From positions 1 through 44,893 of the IMG/VR virus record IMGVR_UViG_3300008261_001827: 44,893 nucleotides of DNA; one strand, given 5' to 3'. Below are positions 15,909 through 23,071 of this stretch, one piece after another; the stretch's first letter is position 1; each line of letters starts with the position of its first letter. A program made the position numbers and the translations under genes. Below the pieces are notes generated by a model that had not been told where the DNA came from, ran no database searches, and saw only the letters and a program-made list of their open reading frames with translations. The DNA comes from a virus.

Positions 15909-16680
15909 TATCGCGTCAAACCAGGTAACCAAGAGATACTGCTGTGACACGAAACACGAGCTTATTCGAAAGTGCGTGTCTTCTTTCTTTCAATCAGTTC
16001 ACGAAGCAGCCAAAAGAGATAGATCTATTAATCATCGCATAGCAATATTCGACGATCATTCTACGCAAGAAACAGTTTACTTTATTCAAGAATGTGTTAA
16101 AATATATTCAAAAGAAAACGTTCAGGTTGAGCTGTATCATCTAGAAAACTTAGGCATAATGAATTCGATCCGCTCTTGCTACGAATGGCTATTGAGTAAT
16201 GGAACGGATTTAGTATACCAAGTTCAAGACGATTATCTTTTTGAAAAATCTGCGATAACCGAGGTCATTGATACATACTTTAGGATGCTGATTGAGACAA
16301 ACACGCAACCAATCGTAACACCCTATAATGCGCCGTATCTTTGGTCTGCCGTATATCGAAACAGTACTACTCCGAGAACGATCTTTATGGGAGAGAAGAG
16401 ATACTGGATTCAGATATACGACGTGTCTTGTTCGTTTTTAACGAGTCATCAAAATTTCATAAATAATAGTGATATACTCGAGAAGTTCTTAAATCTGGAT
16501 CCTCGAGATCCTGAACTTGAAAAGATCTCTCTCAATAAGATAATGGTAGAAAGAGGTTGTCTCGCAGTATGTCCGTTTGAAAGCATTGCTCTGCATATGC
16601 AAGGTGAATACGAGCGTGATCCGTATGTTGATTGGAAATTATTATGGGACTCTATAGATGAAGATATTATTACTAGGTGA
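15877..16680 (+). CDS. GT2-like (GT-A) glycosyltransferase, paralog of 12542-13324
   Basis: The product has 267 residues and is a paralog of the gene at 12542. Shared features are LQTCD at the N terminus, IAIFDDHSTQETV at about 60, LVYQVQDDYLFEKSAI at about 115 (the acidic metal/donor motif), and SIALHMQGEYERDPYVDWKLLW at the end. The first 32 bases lie inside the nucleotidyltransferase gene and the last 23 overlap the kinase gene, an extreme packing. Two paralogous transferases in one island suggest two successive sugar additions. Donor and acceptor are unknown. Confidence 0.6.
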   Translation: MNVHYALQTCDIASNQVTKRYCCDTKHELIRKCVSSFFQSVHEAAKRDRSINHRIAIFDDHSTQETVYFIQECVKIYSKENVQVELYHLENLGIMNSIRSCYEWLLSNGTDLVYQVQDDYLFEKSAITEVIDTYFRMLIETNTQPIVTPYNAPYLWSAVYRNSTTPRTIFMGEKRYWIQIYDVSCSFLTSHQNFINNSDILEKFLNLDPRDPELEKISLNKIMVERGCLAVCPFESIALHMQGEYERDPYVDWKLLWDSIDEDIITR

Positions 16681-17401
16681 CAGCTGTTATGATTACTATC
16701 ACTACGGTGAAGTAAACCGTATTAGTCCAGAAGCTCCTATTCCGATCTTTGATCACGTATACACCAAGAAGAAACTTGGCATGATGTCAAACGTTCTTGA
16801 GAACTTTCGTTCTCTTGGAGTAAATCCTGACTATCAGACGTATTTCTTTGAGAATAAGAATCGTTATATAGATGTAAAATCAAAACAACAGTTGCTTCGT
16901 GTAGATCAAAGGATTGAAGAAGAGGGTATTGATACTATCATATATGATGGCGTTCAGTTTAATGAATACGATGCAATCGTTATCTCTGACTATGATAAGG
17001 GATTCGTTAGTTATGACGACATTAAGCGGATACGTCAAGAGTTCAAAGGTCCTGTCTTTATAGATACCAAAAAGAAGTACCTCGCAGATATAGGCAACTG
17101 CTTTGTTAAGATTAACCAATACGAACACAAGAACTTAATTTCAGAGCCAAAACCAGAAAACCTTATCGTCACTCGCGGCGATGATGGCGCGGTATGGAAT
17201 AATGTATTATACTTCTCACCAAGAGTAGAAGCACATGATGTATGCGGCGCCGGAGACACATTCCTTGCAGCCCTCGTGTTTGAATACCTTCGTAAGGACT
17301 GCGATATGGAATCGGCAATATTATTCGCAATGAAAGCAGCGGCAGTTACTGTTCAGAAGATCGGTGTATATGCGCCAACTTTAAAAGAGATAGAAGGATA
17401 A
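16658..17401 (+). CDS. rfaE1: PfkB-family sugar kinase, HldE kinase-domain-like
   Basis: The product has 247 residues, shorter than the roughly 310 of a typical HldE kinase domain. The N terminus LLLGDSCYDYYHYGEVNRIS followed by PEAPIPIF matches the HldE opening (GD-x-D-x-Y-x-G-x-x-x-R-I-S-P-E-A-P-x-P). DVCGAGDTF is the PfkB signature, with the catalytic Asp at residue 200. HldE kinase phosphorylates heptose-7-phosphate at C1. The N-terminal match is specific enough to prefer heptose over other sugars. The gap in length is in the middle of the protein, where substrate-lid strands lie, so specificity may differ. It lies 750 bases after the nucleotidyltransferase gene and before HldD-like and RmlB-like genes. 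Confidence 0.65.
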   Translation: MKILLLGDSCYDYYHYGEVNRISPEAPIPIFDHVYTKKKLGMMSNVLENFRSLGVNPDYQTYFFENKNRYIDVKSKQQLLRVDQRIEEEGIDTIIYDGVQFNEYDAIVISDYDKGFVSYDDIKRIRQEFKGPVFIDTKKKYLADIGNCFVKINQYEHKNLISEPKPENLIVTRGDDGAVWNNVLYFSPRVEAHDVCGAGDTFLAALVFEYLRKDCDMESAILFAMKAAAVTVQKIGVYAPTLKEIEG

Positions 17402-17407
17402 CATATA

Positions 17408-18046
17408 ATGCGTTATAATGTGATTAATCATTTAGCCGCGGCTTACTATGACAATAATTGTTCATATCTTGAGATTGGAGTAGAGCACCCCGAAAATTGT
17501 TTTAATCTCATAAACGCATCGAAAAAATGTTCTGTCGATCCGCAAAAGACAAGACCAGAAGTTCATATTGACTATCAAATGACTTCTGACGAATTCTTTG
17601 AGAAGTTGCGTAATAAGAAGACTGAGTTTGAACCCGATCACAAGTGGGACATCATCTTTATAGACGGCCTTCACTTAGCAGATCAAGTATATCGTGACAT
17701 ACAAAATGCGATTAATCACTGTAAAGGATTTGTAGTTTTACACGACTGTGGTCCAGAAAATTTTTATAATGCGCATTCTGACTATAAATTTTTCAAAGAA
17801 AACGGCGGAGCGTGGTGTGGAACCACATGGAAAGCTTTCTATAAGTTTAGGACTGAAACATACCTAAAGACTTATACCGTCGACATAGATTATGGAATTG
17901 GAGTCATAGAGATGAACTCTGAGGGAACACCAATAAAGCTAGATAATCCGTGGTTTGAATATGGAAAGTTTAAAAACAACATGACTCTAGACTTAGGCTT
18001 AATTACACCTATTCAATTTATAAATGATCATCCTATTAAGGAGTAG
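17408..18046 (+). CDS. Class I SAM methyltransferase (Methyltransf_24-like)
   Basis: The product has 212 residues. YLEIGVEHPENCF corresponds to motif I. KWDIIFIDGLHLADQVYRDI is the motif IV region typical of the Methyltransf_24/CmcI-like group, and FVVLHDCGPEN follows it. These occur in enzymes acting on sugars and natural products. An AAGGA site precedes the ATG. The cupin gene follows four bases after its stop. A degenerate motif I (Glu-Ile-Gly-Val, no second Gly) is common in this group. Substrate unknown. Confidence 0.6.
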   Translation: MRYNVINHLAAAYYDNNCSYLEIGVEHPENCFNLINASKKCSVDPQKTRPEVHIDYQMTSDEFFEKLRNKKTEFEPDHKWDIIFIDGLHLADQVYRDIQNAINHCKGFVVLHDCGPENFYNAHSDYKFFKENGGAWCGTTWKAFYKFRTETYLKTYTVDIDYGIGVIEMNSEGTPIKLDNPWFEYGKFKNNMTLDLGLITPIQFINDHPIKE

Positions 18047-18050
18047 TGAA

Positions 18051-18422
18051 ATGACAAGACTTAACGGATTTGTAGAAAAGGGTTGGGGCCACGAACTTAT
18101 TTGGGCCACTAACGATAAGTATTGTGGAAAGCTTCTAAACTTTAATGCTGGCGCAAAGTTTTCAATGCATTTTCACAGAGAAAAAGACGAGACTTGGTAT
18201 GTGCTATCTGGAGAATTTATAGTTCATTGGATAGATACAGAAAACGCTAAGAGACATTCTTTAGTACTTACTACCGGATCAACTTGGAGAAATACACCGC
18301 TTCAACCCCATCAGATAGAATGTCTCCAAGAAGGTACTATTATTGAAGTTTCAACGCCGGATTCTGTAGAGGATAATTACAGAATAATGCCGGGCGACAG
18401 TCAAAAGGAAGTTACATTATGA
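18051..18422 (+). CDS. Cupin-domain sugar-isomerase-like protein
   Basis: The product has 123 residues. The start at 18051 is preferred over an in-frame upstream codon at 18024 because AAGGAG lies at 18038-18043. VEKGWGHELIW opens the domain as in mannose-6-phosphate isomerase/WbuC-type cupins. MHFHREKDETWYVLSG supplies the H-x-H-x-n-E metal motif, and LQPHQIECL the second-motif His. Enzymes of this shape isomerise or epimerise sugars or their nucleotides. It lies between the methyltransferase and the RmlB-like gene, whose start overlaps its stop (ATGA). A missing heptose-pathway step might be considered, but the fold gives no direct support. Confidence 0.6.
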   Translation: MTRLNGFVEKGWGHELIWATNDKYCGKLLNFNAGAKFSMHFHREKDETWYVLSGEFIVHWIDTENAKRHSLVLTTGSTWRNTPLQPHQIECLQEGTIIEVSTPDSVEDNYRIMPGDSQKEVTL

Positions 18423-19444
18423 AAAGAATATTGATTACTGGCGGAGCCGGATTTATTGCTCACCACCTAGTATGTAAAGTGCTCAGAGAGACAGACTGGG
18501 AGATCGTTACTCTCGATAGATTGGACTACAGCGGCAATCTTAATCGCCTCCACGACTCACTACAAGAGTTCGACAGTGAAACGCGCAAGAGAGTAAGCGT
18601 GGTGTTTCACGACCTTAAAGCTGATATGAACCCGCTCGTTCGTTCAGAAGTAGGAACTGTAAACTACATCGCTCACCTCGCGGCAGGATCGCACGTGGAT
18701 CGTTCAATCGACTATCCGATGGAGTTCGTTCTCGATAACGTAGTTGGAACGTGTAATATACTCGAGTTTGCAAGATCGCAGAAGAGTAACCTTGAGAGAT
18801 TTATATACTTCAGTACGGATGAAGTCTTTGGTCCTGCGCCTGATGGAATTAAGTATGGTGAAAACGATCGCTATAACTCTACTAATCCTTATAGTGCGTC
18901 AAAAGCAGGCGGAGAAGAACTTGCCGTTGCGTATGAGAACACATACGGTCTTCCGATCTATATCACTCATACCATGAATGTCTTCGGTCAGAGACAACAT
19001 CCAGAGAAGTACATACCAATGTGCATTAAGCGAGCTCGTGATGGTGAGAAGATTACAATCCACAGCGATAGAACAAAAACGATCCCAGGATCCCGTCACT
19101 ATATTCATGCAGAAGACGTTGCTGACGCTGTTCTATTCCTTCTTAAGAACCAATTCGATTTAAAGACAGAATGGGGTGGAGCTAAGTGTCCTAAATTTAA
19201 CATCGTCGGCGCAGAAGAGATCAATAACTATGAACTCGCAAAGATCATTGCCGATGCACAGGGTAAGGAACTCAACTACGAGTTTGTTGACTTCCACTCG
19301 AGCCGCCCAGGTCACGACCTTCGTTATGCTCTAGATGGAAGCAAGATGAAGAATCTTGGATGGGAACCTGCTACATCAGTTCGTGAGAGAATTGCAGAAG
19401 TAGTGAAGTGGACTCTAGAAAATGAGAGATGGCTAAAGACATGA
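18419..19444 (+). CDS. NAD-dependent nucleotide-sugar 4,6-dehydratase/epimerase (RmlB-like)
   Basis: The product has 341 residues, normal for this extended SDR group. The NAD-binding loop is GGAGFIAHH (residues 8-16). HLAAGSHVDRSIDYP matches the RmlB HFAAESHVDRSI segment. The T133-D134-E135 triad is where RmlB has its dehydratase acid/base pair, and Y158-S-A-S-K162 is the catalytic YxxxK. RmlB converts dTDP-glucose to dTDP-4-keto-6-deoxyglucose; related enzymes use UDP- or GDP-sugars. The TDE triad supports true dehydratase chemistry. Product: a 6-deoxy sugar donor for the glycosyltransferases in the island. The nucleotide cannot be deduced. Confidence 0.75.
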   Translation: MKRILITGGAGFIAHHLVCKVLRETDWEIVTLDRLDYSGNLNRLHDSLQEFDSETRKRVSVVFHDLKADMNPLVRSEVGTVNYIAHLAAGSHVDRSIDYPMEFVLDNVVGTCNILEFARSQKSNLERFIYFSTDEVFGPAPDGIKYGENDRYNSTNPYSASKAGGEELAVAYENTYGLPIYITHTMNVFGQRQHPEKYIPMCIKRARDGEKITIHSDRTKTIPGSRHYIHAEDVADAVLFLLKNQFDLKTEWGGAKCPKFNIVGAEEINNYELAKIIADAQGKELNYEFVDFHSSRPGHDLRYALDGSKMKNLGWEPATSVRERIAEVVKWTLENERWLKT

Positions 19445-20229
19445 AAGTACTCGTTACAGGAACAAACGGATTTATAGGTCAGAACCTAATCAAAAAATTA
19501 CCATCTGATTGGGAGTTGGTTAAGTTTGATATTAAGGACTATCCAGACACGCGTCCAAAGTATCTAGATTTTAGCAATCTTGACTGGGTAATCCACCTCG
19601 GAGCTCTAAGCTCAACCACTGAGAAGGATGCTAGAAGAGTGATGGACCTAAACCTTGCGTGGTCCATCGAACTCGCAGAAGAATGCGAGAAACATAATGT
19701 GAATTTGCAATGGTCTTCGTCCGCATCTGTCTACGGAAACAAGTATAAGTGTCCGGTTGACGAGAGCAAAACTGTGTATCCTCTCAATCTATACGCAATG
19801 AGTAAGTATTTCTTCGAAGAGTATATGAGATCAAAAGCTCATAAATTTATATGGCAAGGATTTCGTTACTTCAATGTATACGGCCCGTGCGAAGATCATA
19901 AAGGATCTCAGGCCAGTCCGTATAATCAATTCGCGAGACAAGCTCGCGAGACTGGCGTCATTCGAGTGTTTGAAGGTTCTGAAAACTATAAGAGAGACTT
20001 CATACACGTTGATCGTGTAGTAGACGTACATCTTAAAATGATTGAGAAGAAAGAGAGTGGTATCTTTAACCTAGGCTCAGGATCTACTCGCAGCTTTCTT
20101 GACGTTGCGAGAGACGTCGCTCTTATGTACAATGCTAGTATAGAGACAATACCATTTCCTGATCATCTGAGATCTCACTATCAGGAGTATACTCATGCGG
20201 ACATGTACAAATTAAATATGCTTCTCTAA
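19441..20229 (+). CDS. hldD: NAD-dependent sugar epimerase, ADP-heptose 6-epimerase (HldD)-like
   Basis: The product has 262 residues. The start at 19441 is chosen over the ATG at 19429 because it gives the ATGA overlap common in this island. GTNGFIG (residues 7-13) binds NAD, and Y118-A-M-S-K122 is the catalytic pair. RDFIHVDRVVDVHLKMIE followed by SGIFNLGSG, and the ending H-Y-Q-E-Y-T-H-A-D-M, match HldD, which interconverts ADP-D- and ADP-L-glycero-D-manno-heptose. It is about 50 residues shorter than bacterial HldD. With the split HldE upstream it makes three of the five ADP-heptose steps; gmhA and gmhB are not seen in this window. Confidence 0.7.
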   Translation: MKVLVTGTNGFIGQNLIKKLPSDWELVKFDIKDYPDTRPKYLDFSNLDWVIHLGALSSTTEKDARRVMDLNLAWSIELAEECEKHNVNLQWSSSASVYGNKYKCPVDESKTVYPLNLYAMSKYFFEEYMRSKAHKFIWQGFRYFNVYGPCEDHKGSQASPYNQFARQARETGVIRVFEGSENYKRDFIHVDRVVDVHLKMIEKKESGIFNLGSGSTRSFLDVARDVALMYNASIETIPFPDHLRSHYQEYTHADMYKLNMLL

Positions 20230-20295
20230 TTCTATTATCCTTATCCGATAAATCTCATTATATCTGAATTATTGAAAATGTCAACTAAAATAATA

Positions 20296-20339
20296 GGCAT
20301 ACACTCTTTTATAAATAGAAACAAAAAAGAGTGTATGCC
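20296..20339 (+). repeat. 15-bp perfect inverted repeat enclosing a late promoter
   Basis: The left arm GGCATACACTCTTTT (20296-20310) pairs perfectly with AAAAGAGTGTATGCC (20325-20339) across a 14-base loop. The loop together with the last T of the left arm holds TATAAATA. The right arm ends two bases before the ATG at 20342 and covers its weak AAGAG ribosome binding site. There is no U-run after the right arm, so it does not look like an intrinsic terminator. Read-through RNA would carry the full hairpin; RNA starting at the late promoter would keep only the right arm. Confidence 0.85.
20310..20317 (+). promoter_or_regulatory. T4-type late promoter (TATAAATA)
   Basis: A perfect TATAAATA followed by GA, 25 bases from the end of the box to the ATG of the fibre operon. 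A start site about six bases downstream would give a leader of about 20 bases that begins within the loop of the inverted repeat 20296-20339. The same box and spacing occur at 39512. Confidence 0.8.
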
Positions 20340-20341
20340 AA

Positions 20342-20680
20342 ATGACGACTATAGCAAACCTATACGTAGACCAAGGCGTCGATTATTCGATTGACCTATT
20401 TCTCACCACAACCGCCGGTGAAGAGTATGACGCTTCGAATAAATCATTTTACTGTAACATAAAGAAATTATATTCTTCTTCAATTTCCGCAAACGCTGAG
20501 ATCGCTAGTTTTCTTAGCGCGAATACTGGTATGATAGAATTATACATTTCACCAGAAACATCCGAAGCTCTCGATCCTGGTAAGTATACATATGATATAA
20601 TCATGATGAGTCAAGGCGGAACTCGAGTTAAAGTTTTAGAAGGTCTTATGTTTATCTTGCCAACGGTCACAAGGGTATAA
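20342..20680 (+). CDS. Small virion (baseplate/fibre-associated) protein
   Basis: The product has 112 residues. It is beta-rich, beginning with a VDQGVDYSIDLFL strand and a D-A-S-N-K-S-F segment, and ending LDPGKYTYDIIMM...VKVLEGLMFILPTVTRV. This arrangement resembles the N-terminal Ig-like domain of baseplate upper or fibre-network proteins. It is the first gene after the hairpin-embedded late promoter and is followed by other fibre-type genes. No signal peptide or membrane segment is seen. Its ribosome binding site (AAGAG) is weak and lies in the hairpin's right arm, so translation may depend on which promoter made the message. Confidence 0.5.
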   Translation: MTTIANLYVDQGVDYSIDLFLTTTAGEEYDASNKSFYCNIKKLYSSSISANAEIASFLSANTGMIELYISPETSEALDPGKYTYDIIMMSQGGTRVKVLEGLMFILPTVTRV

Positions 20681-20683
20681 GAC

Positions 20684-20929
20684 ATGTCGGAAACGGTAAG
20701 AGTTACGGTTGGAAGTGAAAGACTAAGAGTTAATGCCGTTGTTGGCAACGAAAAACCTAGAGTTTTTACAAACCAGACAAACTTAATAGTAAGAAGACTT
20801 AGAGATCTGGCAGATGTAGATATGAATACAAATGCTGACGGTTCTATTTTGGTTTACGACTCTGCTTTACAGAAATTTATCGCAACAACAACACTCAGCG
20901 AGCAGGTCATAGATGGCGGCACCTACTGA
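20684..20929 (+). CDS. Small fibre N-terminal-type protein
   Basis: The product has 81 residues. Its second half, LRDLADVDMNTNADGSILVY followed by DSALQKFIATTTL, is the short module seen in many T4-like fibre and structural proteins (L-x-D-L-x-D-V-D, then GS-I-L-V-Y-D-x-x-x-x-K-F). A final DGGTY matches the usual end of such modules. It begins three bases after the previous stop with an AAGGG site. It may be a stand-alone adaptor that joins fibres to the baseplate; that role is inferred. Confidence 0.5.
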   Translation: MSETVRVTVGSERLRVNAVVGNEKPRVFTNQTNLIVRRLRDLADVDMNTNADGSILVYDSALQKFIATTTLSEQVIDGGTY

Positions 20930-20932
20930 GTA

Positions 20933-20940
20933 AATAAATA
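20933..20940 (+). promoter_or_regulatory. Possible late promoter variant (AATAAATA)
   Basis: An AATAAATA box with one mismatch to the T4 late consensus lies 36 bases upstream of the ATG at 20977, in the only spacer between these fibre genes. It could boost expression of the large fibre genes downstream. Chance occurrence in AT-rich spacer DNA is possible. Confidence 0.35.
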
Positions 20941-20976
20941 AAGAAAACGACCACATAAAAAGAGTCGAAGAACAAC

Positions 20977-22599
20977 ATGGCCGCTATAATAAAGCATAAA
21001 AGAAGCTCTATTTCAGATAGAGTCCCAACAGTATCGGATCTTGAACTAGGTGAACTCGCCATCAACACCTATGATGGCAACATTTTCTTAAAGAGAAACC
21101 AGGATGGTGATGAAGCCATCATAACGTTTCTTGCTAGCAATCCTGTAAGAAATGTTGTTTACGTTCAAAAGAACGGTGATGATACGAACAGCGGAACATC
21201 TTGGGACGGCGCGTATGCCACAATAGAGAAGGCGCTCGAAGACGCGGCAGACAGAGAAGAAGAAGAAGTCACTCTTATTGAAATAGGCCCAGGCAGGTAT
21301 ACGACACAGGGTCATTTAGATGTGCCAGACAATGTTGTTATTCGAGCAGCTCATAGAAGCGCATTCATAAGCCCTGTCACCGGGTATGAAGAAAGAAACG
21401 TGTTCCGCCTAGGTTCTGGTTGCTTTGTTGAAGGTTTAGTATTCGACAATTGGCGTCTTGATAGTTTGGATAATCCAACAGAAGGTTTTGCGTTCTGTTT
21501 TAGACCAGGTGCAGTAATTCGTAGAGCGCCATACGTTCATAAGGTTGTAGTTAGAACAACTCCATTCTGGGATACTGTTGCGCCACCTTTGGACAGAGAT
21601 AATGCAAATCCACTTATTGGTAGGGGTGCCGGTGTTATTATAGCCGATGGGTCCGTATGTTCAGCATATAGTATCTACCCAAACATTATGGCTTGGGGCG
21701 CTACACCAGTCTCTCATAATGGTATTGGGTATGTCGCAAGGAACGGTGGACTCATTAATGCTGTTAATGCAGTTAGTATGTGGGCACACAAACATTTTCT
21801 TGCTCTTGATGGCGGGCAAATTATTTTATCTTCTTGCTCTACTCAATTCGGCGACTATACTATGGTCGCGGACGGATCAAGAAACATCGTTGTTCCTACA
21901 GAAGTAGCAGAGGGATCATTATCAATACAGACAGCTGCATCAAATGCCGTCTCTGCGGCTAGAACAACAATTATAAATGCTACTTGGAATAATCTCGTGT
22001 CTGGTGGATACACTAACGGGTGGACTGCACAGGACGAAGAATTTATCAGAAGAGAAGCTGCCGCATTTCTTCAGTCAATTGTGTGGGTTCTGCAGACTGC
22101 GAATGAAAAACCAATGCTAGATTTTGCAAAAGGTCTGTTTGATACTATCGGCGAAAAGGTGTATGCAGAGTCAAAAGAAAACGCAATTATACACTCGTTC
22201 GAGTTTATGAGAAACACTATTATTGCATTAGCAAACGTTAATTCTGCTTCAGACACGATAGTAACTAACCTGGTCTCTGCATTAATAGACACGATCGAAG
22301 ATACGAATAGAGTTTCCGAGCCTTCTACGATCACGGCGATAGGCCACACATGGACAGCACTCATGGCCGGTGTCGCGCTAACAAAAATACCACCTGCTAG
22401 AAATTTTGCGACCATCGAAGAAAGTATACTCGAGTTAAATAATGGCATAGTCATTGCGTCTGGCCAAGACGATCAAGGATCGGCTCTCTTCATTGGTGGC
22501 ATGAAGATCGATGCAGATACTGGCGAACTTACGGGTCCTCCATTTGAACAATCAGTTAATAGAATTGCAACTAGAGCAGCAATCGCAAGGAGTTTTTAA
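20977..22599 (+). CDS. Fibre protein with predicted beta-helix
   Basis: The product has 540 residues. The first 45 (IKHKRSSISDRVPTVSDLEL followed by GELAINTYDGNIFLKR) form the common phage-fibre N-terminal attachment module. From about 60 on, VVYVQKNGDD-x-NSGTSWDGAYATIEKAL is the start of right-handed beta-helix proteins. Strand/turn repeats follow (IEIGPGRYTTQGHLDVPDNV, FVEGLVFDNWRL) to about 330. The C-terminal third is more helical and ends before a Gly-rich tail. Such proteins form trimeric spikes or fibre shafts that bind or cleave surface polysaccharide; no catalytic residues can be assigned here. Confidence 0.65.
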   Translation: MAAIIKHKRSSISDRVPTVSDLELGELAINTYDGNIFLKRNQDGDEAIITFLASNPVRNVVYVQKNGDDTNSGTSWDGAYATIEKALEDAADREEEEVTLIEIGPGRYTTQGHLDVPDNVVIRAAHRSAFISPVTGYEERNVFRLGSGCFVEGLVFDNWRLDSLDNPTEGFAFCFRPGAVIRRAPYVHKVVVRTTPFWDTVAPPLDRDNANPLIGRGAGVIIADGSVCSAYSIYPNIMAWGATPVSHNGIGYVARNGGLINAVNAVSMWAHKHFLALDGGQIILSSCSTQFGDYTMVADGSRNIVVPTEVAEGSLSIQTAASNAVSAARTTIINATWNNLVSGGYTNGWTAQDEEFIRREAAAFLQSIVWVLQTANEKPMLDFAKGLFDTIGEKVYAESKENAIIHSFEFMRNTIIALANVNSASDTIVTNLVSALIDTIEDTNRVSEPSTITAIGHTWTALMAGVALTKIPPARNFATIEESILELNNGIVIASGQDDQGSALFIGGMKIDADTGELTGPPFEQSVNRIATRAAIARSF

Positions 22600-22601
22600 T
22601 C

Positions 22602-23066
22602 ATGGCACGTATTACATGTAGAACGCCATCAACCGGAAAACCTTTAAGAATAGCGCAGAATAGTGTAGCTAACACATTTCAAGTAATTGCAGAAGCACCT
22701 GACTTCTCTCTTCCAGACGCATCAAACAAATATTCTGAAAGAGATCCGGCCGACGCTTCACGAGCTATACGCCCTGGAGAGATCTTTTTGCTTACGCCAA
22801 TCTCTGCTAGAAATAAAGATTCTGTTGATAGGTGGATTGAAGTCGTTTTTGTAACTGAAGGTGGTACAACTATTGAAATAGGAAAGATAGAAGTTCCGGC
22901 TGGTGACACTGCGTTTATTCCTATTCAGGGCAGAAGTTTGTTTAAGAGAACGGCATCTAATGCAAATGGCGATAGACTTCAAGTTAGAGCAGAAGTGTCC
23001 GGCGTATTTGATGTTATGGTGGCCGCAGAAGAAAGACTGTCAAGCGAACATAGCGGAGTGGTGTAA
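22602..23066 (+). CDS. Virion structural protein of unknown role
   Basis: The product has 154 residues. It is beta-rich, with a conserved-looking core IRPGEIFLLTPISARNKDS followed by W-I-E-V-V-F-V-T-E-G and a C-terminal RLQVRAEVSGVFDVMVAAEE. A strong AAGGAG precedes the start. It lies between two fibre genes, so a connector or joint protein of the fibre is likely. No enzyme motif is seen and no family is recognised with certainty. Confidence 0.45.
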   Translation: MARITCRTPSTGKPLRIAQNSVANTFQVIAEAPDFSLPDASNKYSERDPADASRAIRPGEIFLLTPISARNKDSVDRWIEVVFVTEGGTTIEIGKIEVPAGDTAFIPIQGRSLFKRTASNANGDRLQVRAEVSGVFDVMVAAEERLSSEHSGVV

Positions 23067-23071
23067 GTTAG

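Larger units (their letters stand above)
20251..20341 (+). promoter_or_regulatory. Late promoter module A: conserved upstream block, hairpin and leader
   Basis: From AATCT at 20251 to the ATG at 20342 this block aligns without gaps to 39453-39544, with identical spacing of every part. Shared parts are ATTATATC near the left end, ATGTCAAC-AAAA in the middle, and CTTTTATAAATAGA around the late box. About 42 of the first 60 aligned positions match by eye. The module precedes the fibre operon here and the neck/terminase operon in the other copy. A conserved far-upstream sequence is unexpected for T4 late promoters, which need only the -10 box. Confidence 0.6.

Noticed and set aside
20296-20339. 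Intrinsic terminator at the inverted repeat
   Set aside because: There is no U-run after the right arm. It is followed within two bases by a start codon, and a late promoter lies in the loop.
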